From: Clavelina lepadiformis
Lineage: Eukaryota; Chordata; Ascidiacea; Aplousobranchia; Clavelinidae
Reading direction: 5' to 3'
Assembly: GCF_947623445.1 (NCBI RefSeq)
Contig: NC_135244.1
Span: 9,424,001 to 9,488,000, forward strand
DNA: 64,000 nucleotides
A program made the position numbers and the translations under genes. Shown here piece by piece: positions 26,455 through 37,746 of the stretch (its first letter is position 1; every line of letters begins with the position of its first letter). Under the pieces are notes generated by a model. That model saw only the letters and a list, made by a program, of their open reading frames with translations. It ran no database searches and had not been told where the DNA came from.

Positions 26455-27981
26455 AATCTCATTCAGCATTAACTACTAAGGAACAAGCGTGTCTGTCAGC
26501 AATGTGTCCTTTACTTTTGCTGGTTGCTATGGCAAAGTGGTTTGTAAAATCTCATAATTTGTGAAATTGCGGCTGTAATTTCTGAAAGCAAAATGCCAAG
26601 TGTTGACTGTTTTGCAATTATAATATAAACACATTGTTTGCCAGATTGGTATTTCTTTGCATTAATCAGTGAAGCTATATATAATTATTAATAATATACT
26701 TGCAACTGTGTATTTTCTTGTTGTTTTGTCTTGTGTTATTTGTGAGCATTTCTATATGCATATCAGGATGGTTACTTATAAATGAAGTACCAAATTTGAA
26801 GAGTGGATTAAAAAGTACTATTATCTTCACCTAGCACTGTAACGCTCTTGCTATTTTGTAATATCTAAGCAATTGTTTACAGTTTAAGCAAATATAATTG
26901 CACATACAAAAATGCACGCAGCACATAAACAATCAAATTGAAAAATATTTTACAAAACTGCAATGTAAACAGATAACTTAAAAGTATACATATGGACATT
27001 TTACTCTACAACTGCTAAAACCATCATAGGTGACTATATATGGCAACCCTTTGGCTTTCTTCTAAACAATTATATACATATGTTGAAGGTGACCAAGAGC
27101 ACTGACGGTTGGCATTGTATCCAGACATGCAGAACAAAATTACAAAAATTATGATACATATTGTATCACTTGGACAAAATCGGCACATTTACATAACAAA
27201 CTGAGAACATGCAAGAAGGAAATTACCTAAAAAGCAATAAAAGGTGAAGTTGAATAAAAAGCAGCTTGCACTGAAAGCTTAAGTACATGTTTCTTAACTG
27301 ATGTTGAATATATCAATAGACATAGATCAAAGTGTTTTGCAACAAAACTGCTAAGTTACAAAACAAAAATTTGAATATTTAACACCACAGTAATATTAAC
27401 TTATGACTAAGAAATAAATTGTTTGTAACTTCAGTTCAAAAATCGTTGGTAATTTTAATAAATTGACACTACAGTGTAAGTTACTATTGTTATCTAACTA
27501 ATTGACACTTCTTAGTAAGCTTCACTTGTGAAGCTTATTTGTTATAAGTTATTGCAAATAAAGCATCACAAACACTGGAAAGTTATGTACAGTTTCGAAA
27601 TTCAGTTCAAAGCAAAACATTGCAAAAAAAGGTTTGACAAAAGTGAAACAATCTAGAACGTGTAACTGATTGTATGGTGTTCCACGATTGTTCGATTATA
27701 AACAGGAAGCTGTATTGCTTAGATATGCATGTAAGTTACGTTCATAACTGACGACGCTAAGCTGCTGAATGACCAGAAAAACACAAGTATTTACCCTCAT
27801 TAGAATTTGACAAGTGTATAATATGTCTTAAAACAACTGATTACAAATTGGCTTAGTATAAATAGACATTCAAAATGAAATGAGATTTCATTTACATCAT
27901 CTAGCACACAAAGGCTCAAATTTGATTTCAATCTGAGAATTAGGAAACACATAAAAATGAAGCTGCATTTGCACAGGTTGG
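26455..27981. other. Convergent 3' UTRs of BCAP31 and UBTD
   Basis: The two stop codons face each other 1.5 kb apart. The stretch is AT-rich with no coding exon. It should hold the two 3' UTRs; an AATATAAA-type sequence at about 26622 may serve BCAP31. No clear AATAAA was found for UBTD on the minus strand. Confidence 0.55.
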
Positions 27982-30900
27982 CTATGTTATAGGTTGTGTA
28001 ATTATACATTGCACAACAAATCCTTTTTCCAATTTACACTGTTCTATATGCATGTGATCGGTAAGCATTTTTCCAGCAAAGAACCAACGTTGAGTGTTGA
28101 CAGCTATGTTTTCCTGCATTAGAACACAAACTGTTTTTAAAATACGTCACCTTTAAAACTAACTAACTGAAAATAAACTCCTAGAAGGCAGTGAAGTTTT
28201 TGCTGTTGTATATACCCATTATACCTGTTGTTCAAGACGTCGTTTAGCAACAGATATCGAATCAGTTGAAAGAACTTGTAATTTGACTTCTTTCTCTGAT
28301 GAAAGCCTCATTCGAAGAGTGGTTGCTGACCTATACAAACAGTTTCAATTTATCACGCACAAAGTATTACAATGCAAACGTTTAAACACAATACTAAATT
28401 CACATATTAACCCAACTTTTTCATGAGTTTAATCAAACCATGCAAAAGCCCAGTCAACTAGCTTTATTCTGTAATTTGCAAACAAATAAGAATATTCATA
28501 TAGAACTGTATACATAAAATAGTTTTACACATACAAAAGATTTACACTGTCAATACAAAAACACAAGTATTATTTGAAAACGCTGCTAGTTGGTAAAGTA
28601 AGTTTTAAGTCACACAAAGATCGGTTTCTTCCAAGAAGTACTTTAATATTTTACACATATTACACAAAAAATTATGCTTAAAAATCTTCATCAAAAACAA
28701 CTATAAAAATATACATACATTAATATTTCGTAAATAGACAAAAATGATAACTTTTAGGTATGGTTGGAAAATTTAAAAATACAGTACATATATTACAAGT
28801 AAGAAAGTTGCTACATGAAAATTGTGCCATAATTCTCGATAGTTTGTGCAGTTTTCCAACATACTTTGTGTTCAAAAAGTTTACCTTCCCAACAGACATT
28901 TTAAACTGCCAACCACTGTATTGAAATAGATGCACTAATCTGGCTCTCACTTTCTTAAAACTACAGACTACATATTATTAAAAAAATATTTCTCTGCTAT
29001 AATGGAAGCTAGCCTATGAATTGGGCTCAATTTGTTTCTAGTGTTATAGAGTAAAATGTGATTGACCTGGATAACTTGATCAAAAAAATACCCATTTTTA
29101 TTAATATTAATACCGATTGTTGCCATTCCAGTGGTAATGTTGATTTGCCACATCTAAAAGAAATTAATATATACAGTGCTTCCTTGATTATCTGGTCTTG
29201 TTCAGACAATCTTTTTAGAAATTTGAGTGGATAAGTGAAGTCTAATATTTAAGACTTAAAACGATTCTTTTACATTTCATGTCGCCTTTTAAATATGAAG
29301 TCATCTCAAAATTTTAAGACACAATATAGGATTTAGTTTGTACAACAAACATTAATGAGAATACACTATATCAGACACACACTGTAAACAGCTATAGCTG
29401 CAGAAGGCTTCACATGTCGTTTGTGTTAACTGTGTTGTTGCATCATAAAGCCGCTTCATCCAGCGACCAGATAATCAAATGCCAGTTATATGAAGTACAA
29501 ATGAACGGGAAATCACTGTATATATACATGATTGTTTGCTGTAATAAACTTTGGTATCACACAAACTTTTTTGGATACCATATGGTCGTAATTAAAACTC
29601 GTGTAAATACATGATGACTGATGAGCCTAACTTTTTTTAAATGTTGGATAGGTTACATTAAAGGATATGTTTATAATATACTGGAAAGAAAAATGTTAAA
29701 CAACTTTTTCCTTTAGCTTGTGGCAGAAAGTTTCTGGTCTAAAGCATGGATTCTCAAACTATGGGTCGTCAAACAAATTCAACTTTTATCAATTGATTAT
29801 TTTGTTAATTTTTGGTTCGATTTACTGTTTCCATTATGCGGTTCTTTTATTACTGTACAGTTACTTTCGTAGATTGTGTGCATTTGTATGATTTTTCCAT
29901 AGACAAGAATATCACTTCATATTTGTGATGGGTGGTTTATTGTTTTAATGACATTAACGTGTATAATAGGCTAGGGCCACCAATCAAGGGGTCGTATAGA
30001 ATATGTTTTCTAAAATGGGGTCTCAGAACAAAAATGTTTGAGAAGCCTTGGTCTAAAGCACGGATGTCCAACCTGCGGCCCGCGGGCCACATTGCGGCCC
30101 ACCTGAGATTTTTGTGCGGCCCGCTAGTCATTTTCACTCCAAGTAGTATTTTGAACTTTGAATCTTAGCCTAATTAAAATGTACCAGTCAGCTCTTTATG
30201 TATCCATTTTTCTTGAAATTTAATAGGTTCTGCGGCCCATTGAATTATTTCAAGTGACAATGCGGCCCACTATAATAAAAGGTTGGACATCCCTGGTCTA
30301 AAGCATGCACTTAGTCATAAAACAGATTTATAGTCCCGGCTAGATCCAAAACAGTGGAAGCTTATTTTTATTTATATTGTAACTTTGATTTGAGGGATAG
30401 CTTTTAACTTAAACACCTACATAGTACACAGGAACGTTTGCTTACTGTTATATCTTACTTTTAACCCTAACAGTCCCCATTGACACCAAAGATATGTAAT
30501 TATAAATGGCACATGTTTCATAAATTTAACCACTAACTGATTATCTGGCTCTATCTCTGGTAGATCTTCTACAGTGTCGCTGTGAACACTAATTTCATCC
30601 TTTACCAGGTCGATGGGTGATGACAAACAATAGACAGGAAGCTGGTAGTGTGCTCCAAGCTCATCATAGCAGTCGAGTAACGTACCTGACAATTACAAAC
30701 ACAGCTTTTGCTTCATCTCGTATAACATTATTTGTATCCCATAAATCATTGGTTTTAAACAGGATGCCACAGCAACCCTGGACAACATCAGCAATGAGCA
30801 GGTCTGCAGGGACGCTATGAACTGGCATAGCAGTATTCAGTATACTTCATCATGCTTTGATTGGTATTGCATTATATTTCTATTATTGTTGGCCTTGCCT

Positions 30901-32131
30901 ATAATTAATTATTATTTTCCTTGTATAGTTCAAGCCTAGTTTCAGACCAGAATTACAAGTGCTTGGTGTAAAATATTGGAACAACAACTAGAGGACATTG
31001 AGGAGGTGTATGTATGAAAAAATATGATTTTTGTAGTTCCGTTAGATTCTTAATTAACCGATGCCTTTAAAAATCTATTTGAACCAATTAGAGGGCAGCT
31101 TGGTTGGTGTTGGTTTGTAGCCTCGAAATCACCCCAGCAGTTGGCACATTTCAAAGATCCAGATGACATGCAGAATGTAGATAAAATTATAAATATCAGA
31201 GATATGTGTGTTTTTGGGCAAAAAAAATCCACTTTTGAATATGGGCTTATGTAAACTAGAGATATGCCTATTGATCAAGCATTATATGTAGATAAACCAT
31301 TCAGAAATGCTTCCCTCTTACCATGTGGCAAAACAATATTAGCACCATCAATAATAGCTTGAGCTAAAGCATTGTCTCCACTTTCCATTGCAGTAGCAGC
31401 TGCTTTTAAAGCATCCCAAATTTCCTTGCGTCCTTTAAACAAGTTATTTGTGTTACTCAGCACAGACATAGTATGTATGTAATCATACACTAGTTGACTA
31501 GAACCACTGCAACCAAAAAAATGGGAAAGATTCTTTAGGTATACAACCATCAAAAGCAGGTGCAGTGTCCCAAAACTCATCTCTTTTACTTCTAAGTTGC
31601 CCTTCAGTCAGGGGAACACCACTTTTCCATTTAGGATGTTCCTTTCGAAGAGGTTGGTTTTTGCCAATAGCTGAAAAATGTATAAATATAATGAAATCTA
31701 TGGAAAAAGGTATTATTCACAGTTATGTAATTGACCAACAAGAAACATAGCATTGTTGAAAAAGAAAAACTTGACTGGATTTAATTTCCATCTTTAACAG
31801 AAATACCATAATTATATATTTTACTTGAGAAACATTTTTGCTTTCATAATTATGTAAAACAAATTAAAATCCTTGCCACTTCGCCAGGCACAAAAATTAA
31901 TGTGTCATGGGCTCATGGCTGTGGTGACTCAAGTCAAATCGAAAGCATGTGTACTTAAATTTTGCAAATTCGTAATGTAAAATAAGCCAACAAAGTTAAC
32001 ATAATTTTTAAAAAGCAGTCCTCAAATATTGCAAAAGATTCATTTATAAAATAAGATAATTTACCTGGATATCTAGATGATCCATATCTGGGGTGATTTC
32101 GAGACCGATGGGTTCCTAAGCAGGACCCCAT
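27982..32131 (-). CDS. UBTD2: Ubiquitin domain-containing protein UBTD1/2
   Basis: UBTD proteins are membrane-anchored ubiquitin-like factors that bind E2 enzymes. Six minus-strand exons join in phase to 228 aa (human UBTD2 234): 32131-32065, 31670-31548, 31432-31322, 30685-30538, 28330-28225 and 28113-27982. MGSCLG gives Gly2 and Cys4 for myristoylation and palmitoylation, as in vertebrate UBTDs. The N-terminal domain is very conserved ([63 protein letters not shown]). From residue about 150 the ubiquitin-like domain has [18 protein letters not shown] then [13 protein letters not shown]. It is closer to UBTD2 than UBTD1 by eye and is probably the single pro-orthologue. Intron 4 (2.2 kb) carries two adjoining MITEs. 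Confidence 0.95.
29745..30050. mobile_element. hAT-like MITE, 306 bp, in UBTD intron 4 (first of an adjoining pair)
   Basis: The termini are CATGGATTCTCAAAC and GTTTGAGAAGCCTTG, the TTCTCAAA style of hAT ends. The target GTCTAAAG is present exactly on both sides (29737-29744, 30051-30058). The right target copy is also the left target of the next element. Confidence 0.9.
30059..30295. mobile_element. hAT-like MITE, 237 bp, abutting the previous one
   Basis: The termini are CACGGATGTCCAACC and GGTTGGACATCCCTG, with repeated GCGGCCC blocks inside. The target GTCTAAAG flanks it exactly (30051-30058 and 30296-30303). Its ends differ from those of the left-hand neighbour, so these are two families, not a duplicated element. 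Confidence 0.9.
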
Positions 32132-34159
32132 TTCCAGTAAATCTTACTTACTTACTTCATTTAAAATCCATGCAGGGGACAACAACAATTTTTTTTTCAA
32201 TGAGTGTTTAAACAATGTTGATGTTCATCTGTTGACAAGTTTGAAATCTCTCTCAAATAACATTGCAAGTTTTTGAAGTAAGTAGTATGAAGATCTAGCA
32301 AACCTATATTAATTCTCTACAATTATTTCATTTATATTTTTTTTCAATCCAATCACCAGTCAATATTATATATAATATTTTTTGGAAGCTTACAGCAATT
32401 TATCTGGTGTTAACTATTTTTCACAGTAAATTCTTCCTGTGGAATTGCACAGAGAACAGTAAATGATAAAAATGAAGTTATGTGTCATTAAGTAGTGGGC
32501 CAGTGGCCAATATATGATCCACTTCTACTACCCTCTCGTTGTTGAAGAGAAAACATTTGAACTAGTGATTGGACAATCAGCCAGAATCAGTTGCACAGCA
32601 TACAGCATCACAGGTCACATATATATATGCGTATAAGCCCACTTTTGAGCATGTCCAAATCATCCAAAAAATTAGCAGTAGGCTTATACGACGAGTATAA
32701 AATGTTACTTAAAAAAATTTCGCTCTGACTGCATAAAATCATTAGTGCCGACATAACCGACTTGCGTTCTTCCCTATTCAACGGTAAATAAACAACGCAT
32801 CAAGACAGTTCTCCATTGCGGTTACGGTATCACACTTTTATCTTTCCGCAAGAGTGCACTTGGCTATCTTGATCGTGACTCTTTGTGAGTAAAGCAGATG
32901 ATGTGAAAAGTGAACAAATGCACACATCAGTTCAAATTCGTTTAAAGCGTAATAAAAAAAATAAATAGACATTGTAAGTGCCGTAGTGGGACTAACAGAC
33001 AATTATGCAGGAAGTTGTGTTGCGGTTGACAGCAATTATGTTGTAGGACGTGTTTTGTTCAAAACACAATGCATTGTTATGAAGTTGTAGTGTTGCGATG
33101 GCGAGCGAACGTCACAGGCAAAGACTAGCAATTATTCTATTGTAGTCAAAGGCCAAAACGTGGCATGAGCTTATACGGCAAGTGTAGGTAAATCAATATT
33201 CTGGACCCAAAAGCTGGTAGTGGTCTTTTATGCCGGGTTGGCCTATATGCCAGCATATACGGTAGTCCTATTAGGAAACCTAATAAAGCAGTAGTGTCAG
33301 TACCTGACCATCTACATGACATGGTATTTGCACAACTTAACTTGGGCGATGATAGGCATAGGCTTCAAAGTTCCCGGAAACACCAGCATACACTCGTTTT
33401 ATGTTTGATTTATTATTTTCATATAGTATTGCCAGAGCTAGGGACCTTTTTACTATTGGCATCACAGAATGAAAGCAAGCATTTTCGGCCCTTGCTCAAG
33501 GATAAAGCAATAGAAATGATGCTATCGCTGATTATTGAATCTAATAAGCATATGTTTTGAGCCCAGTACTCCAACCACTTCCCTAGCGTCTGGCGTAAAT
33601 CATTCAAAACATTTGTTAATGGCCTGACCAGTACACTGTAACTAATCGCACCGAAATCTACCTTTTGTTTACCACCTACGGTATAATAACATGGTACAAA
33701 ATTCAGCAAAACGAAAACACTCTGATCGCCTCTTGATACTTTGTTTCCTTCAACAACCAAGTGTCATTCTTCTCTATGACATCACAACTTTCGACGTATT
33801 AGCCAGACCAGCATGATTGAAACAAAGTTAACAAAAAGCTCTGGTTAACCAATTTTGGGTGCAAATGCAGGCTCGTGCGCCACTTTTGGCGAGCACACAT
33901 TTGCGTGATTCAGGTCCAAACTTGATGTTTCTTGATTTAACTTTGGAATGTTCCTTAACACACCAATATAATAATTTCAGAAAATCTTCGTAAAATAACA
34001 TGAACACGAAAATAAAACAAGAAATTGACACTTGCGATCATCAATTATTTACTTACAGAGATATATTATTTGTTTACAATCATAAAATTCTGACATGCAA
34101 AGAACATTGGAATAGCTTATCAGGTTATTTATAAATCATTAATGGACAATTAATGCTTA
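32132..34159. other. Intergenic UBTD-BAG3, first part, no gene seen
   Basis: It contains the weakly defined repeat at 32620-33262. From 33265 to 34150 there are open stretches (for example 33294-33560 plus, 33419-33760 minus) overlapping on opposite strands, with no recognisable domain. Confidence 0.4.
32620..33262. mobile_element. Probable MITE-like element with GCATATAAGCC-type ends
   Basis: The left end has GCGTATAAGCCC and the right end has GGCCTATATGCCAGCATATAC, so degenerate inverted ends face each other, with further CTTATACG motifs inside both flanks. The target duplication is not clear and the boundaries are approximate. Confidence 0.4.
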
Positions 34160-34570
34160 CAGTAATGGATACTATTAAAATATACAGGTTCGAGATTTCG
34201 AGTGGTAGTTCTTGGTATGGACGGTACCATTTGGTTAGAATGGTATCAATGGGTCAAACCACTTGGTTCGAGTGGTTTAAAAGGTACCATTTGGTTTGAA
34301 ATGTTTCGCAGGCTCAAGTTGGACAGAAGTATCTTTTTCGTCAAGCAAACTTCCGGGATCTCTGCATCAAGAGTTATTGTTATAGCTTTTGCAATTTGAG
34401 CTTAGTTTGATACTGTTTCTCAGTTCAGGAAAATTGCATTGATACGATAATATGAACGGTTTTAGGGAGCCCCATGACAGTGTGACAATGAAACATTACC
34501 TAAACCCAACTACACTTTTCAAGGCTTTTCAGTGGTAAAGTTATGCTGCGTCATGCCGCAATCCCGGAAA

Positions 34571-35035
34571 CAGTGGTGGGCAGTCAGTACTTTTAAAAGT
34601 ACCATCGGTAACGATACTTGGAAAAAAATGTACCTACGGTTTCGGTACTATTTAAAAAAAGTAGTTTGATACTACTTTGTCGGTATTCGATACTTTTAGT
34701 GTAAAATATGCTGCTGCAAATGCATTGTTAGCCGCTATTATGCCCCCAGTAAAGGATACTCCAGGCCAAAACACATGTGATGTTAATCGCTTGCAATTTT
34801 ATTTAAGATCTCTCGATTAAAAAAGATCAACAGATGCTAAAGTTAGTATTAAGGATTAATTAACATGTATTTTTGGAAATATATTTGTTAAACTTTAGAA
34901 ATTATCACGTGAAAAGTACTGAGTACCGGGACCGACTGAAATTTCTTGAAAAAAGTAATTCGGTACAGAGATTCGGTACTTTTTTCAAAAGTACCGCGGT
35001 ACAGTAATTCGGTACTATAGTACTGTCCACCCATG
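34571..35035. mobile_element. hAT-like MITE of the GTAC-rich family, 465 bp, nested
   Basis: It runs from CAGTGGTGGGCAGT to ACTGTCCACCCATG. Candidate targets CCCGGAAA (34563-34570) and CCCAAAAG (35036-35043) share only 5 of 8 bases, so it is older or the right end is off by a base. It shares internal sequence with 38871-39223. Confidence 0.75.
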
Positions 35036-35062
35036 CCCAAAAGTACACTTTACACAAAAGAC

Positions 35063-36452
35063 CATAGGTGTCGATTGCCGGGTGGGCCAGGGGCACGCAC
35101 CCCCATCTGGAAATTTTGAGGGGACAGAATATATGCTCGCCCCCCAGTCTTTATCTTCACCGATCTGACATACAAATTATTTAATTAAATTTTTTCTTAT
35201 TTTTGTAATCAATATTGTTCAAACTACGATCACTGTCCACAAATATTTCAATTTACCTTGTATAACCTTTTTGAAGCTGATTATTATATACGGTTTTGCT
35301 GAACGTGATGGTTACTACTTCGCACAAGCGCTTAAATCATTACAAAAATACAATCCTTTAACCGCCACAGCAATTAATGGATTGCAATGAATAAATAAAG
35401 GCAGCAAGTGTATGTGCGACGACACGTGCCTTTGTCATAAGAGAGTGATTAATGAAAAAGCCAACCAAGGAATCTTTGCATATCCTTAGTTGTGAAGCTG
35501 CAAAGCTATAGTATGAACTATTTATTTTCGAAGAAGGTTATTGCTTTTTAGTTTCTAACCTTTTTGGTAATAACAAATTTCTTAAATATATACAAAAATA
35601 ACAACAACATATGATCCGTTGACAATGCATTTACATGCTGCTAAAAAACGAGAGAGATGACATGCATCAAAACAGCCGCTCGAACAGCATATAACACAAG
35701 AGAAAAATAATAAAATAATTGCTTTCAATTACCTAATTGTTATATTTAACAAAAGTGCAAGATTATTGAGAACTTGGGTCAACCAAATTGTTTTCGTTTT
35801 GAAATAAATCATTTTAACTCGTAGCGGCCTTGAAGACAGTGATTTCTTGTCGCTAGTTAGCGCTATAAACTGGTTCCACTTTCCGTTAATACAATCAAAA
35901 TGCGTCGTAAGTTTTCGTGGACTCGAGCGGTTATTACATACTATATATTATATACACAAGATATGAGCAGAGCATGTCATGAACAGCAACCTTTGTAAAT
36001 ACATTTTTATGCTAAAAAATTACTTACTTTGTCATAATTCATTCGATTAATAAATAAATTAATCAAATTAAATTAATTATTTAAGTAGTATTTATAAACG
36101 AATTGAACTAAACTCAACAATGACAAATCTTCTGACTAATAAAAAATTTCCCATTGGTTTGGCTCTTCGTAATCGTTCTAAGTATTAAATGAAAAGCTTA
36201 GGACGCACCGCATTTTAATGATGGGCAATCAATTTAACAGTAGACCAATGCAAAAAGAGTGCGCTGAAAAATTGATTCAAGACATTTCATAAATTCACAT
36301 ATTTATACGCAAAAACGCATTGTGATACATAACTACACATCAACGCTAACATTGTGCCGACCTTATGCTCTCATAATGTGGAAATCAATAAATTTTAATT
36401 TGCCCCCTCCCCCCCATTTTTTTCTTTTTTTTTAAACAAATCGACGCCTATA
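35063..36452. mobile_element. hAT-like non-autonomous transposon, 1.39 kb, nested
   Basis: The ends are CATAGGTGTCGATT and AATCGACGCCTATA. The target CAAAAGAC is duplicated exactly (35055-35062, 36453-36460). A C-rich run sits near the right end (about 36403-36416). No transposase frame is seen. Target and termini together make this insertion well defined. Confidence 0.87.
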
Positions 36453-36573
36453 CAAAAGACACATCTTTAAAACTTGAACCACTCGAGCCCAGCAGTTCCT
36501 ATTGAATTATTCGAACCAAGTGATACCTTCTGAAACACTCGAACTAGTATATTTTAGTAGTATCCCACAGGTA

Positions 36574-37746
36574 GTGACACTGGATATTGAACACGAGTCG
36601 CATACGACTATTGCAAGCCGAAGTATGGCAGTTTTTGACAAAACGCAAATATTGGAGTGATGGCGTGCACCGAAACCTCAATTAGGCTACTTGTTTATTT
36701 ATTACAAATTGGCATTAAAACAACCAAATTTTCGTAATTTGTTTATAATAAAACAGCGTGAAAATAAAAATTCGGCGTACACAATGATGAACCTCTTGCG
36801 TTTAGCTGCCACATTTAGGCTATGGTTTCCACTATGGATTGCAAGCCCAGTACCCTAACGACTGAATAGTACCGAGCTGAAAGGCAGTGTGCTAGGGCAG
36901 GCCTACAGCTTAAGCTAATTTAATGGAAACATATTTTTAAGTTGAAATTTAACAGCAATATTCGCTAGCCCAGCTTCTAAATTGCGCATTATTGACCACA
37001 TTCATTCAGGCAGAATGCTATCAGATTACGCAGAATCGTAGCGCCCCTAAGTCAAGGCATGTTTCCAACAATAAAACTAAAAATGTCTGACCAGACAGAG
37101 TAAATCAATTGTTTTGTTAAAAGTTTAGCAAAGATCATGGAGTTTTAATTTTTAGTATGAAGGAAAATTTCATCTTGTTTACCACTGAACAGATTAAATC
37201 ATTCCTTTCTGGCCGGAAATTTTTGTAATTTTGGCCAATATAACGCAGGCATGCAACATCTTAATGTACACTGGGAGCGACATTTCTAGTGTTCTGTTAA
37301 ATATTTTGCGGCGTTCAGGTGAATATTTGACAAAAATTTCGGTGTTTTTTATTTTTTAGTATGAAAGCAAATTTCATCTAGTTTACCACTGACCAGGTTA
37401 GATCGTTGAACAAAACAGTAATCATCGGTTCTCATACTTATCTGGCCCTTTTGGAAAAAAAGTCTGGTGACACGCGATAGGCTACAGCAAAAGGTTGGGT
37501 TACAAGCATTCTAAATGAAGAGAAATTGGGTCGCGTTAAAACAGAGCTAACGGGTAAGAAACCTTTTTAAGTTTTGATGTATATAGGCCTATGTTTAAAT
37601 GATCTCAATTTTTTCATGATGATTCTTTTTTCATAGAGTGTTAAATAAAAATCGAATTAACTTGGTGAGCCCTTGCCAAAACGTCTATAATACCCATTAA
37701 ACACCCCAGCGATAAAGAACATTGAAGATAGTTCTTTACTGTGACC
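36574..37746. other. Upstream region of BAG3, partly transposon-derived
   Basis: Two direct copies of a block beginning TTTTTAGTATGAA lie about 205 bp apart (about 37152 and 37357). A hAT-type 3' end follows at 37427-37475. Immediately before the BAG3 start codon, AAAGAAC (37714-37720) and GTTCTTT (37731-37737) can form a small hairpin. Confidence 0.45.
37427..37475. mobile_element. Broken 3' end of the 6705-7796 transposon family
   Basis: CTTATCTGGCCCTT...AAAAAGTCTGGTGACAC matches the last roughly 50 bp of the 6705-7796 element (CTTATCTGGCCCTT...AAAAAGTTTGGTGACAC). A matching left end was not found. Confidence 0.6.

Larger units (their letters stand above)
34160..36573. mobile_element. Outer transposon-like element with about 100-bp inverted ends, split by two nested MITEs
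   Basis: The left end reads GGATACTATTAAAATATAC then GTTCGAG; the right end read on the minus strand is GGGATACTACTAAAATATAC then GTTCGAG, followed by shared CACTTGGTTCGA-like blocks. Removing the two inserted elements and their duplicated targets leaves about 540 bp. I could not fix the exact tips or a target duplication. Confidence 0.65.

Noticed and set aside
28860-29160. Minus-strand open stretches first considered as UBTD ubiquitin-like exons
   Set aside because: The exons at 28330-28225 and 28113-27982 match the ubiquitin-like domain far better and close in phase with exon 4; the 29-kb stretches do not.
33294-33760. Overlapping open stretches on both strands
   Set aside because: No domain, no splice-consistent partners, opposite-strand overlap; treated as non-coding.
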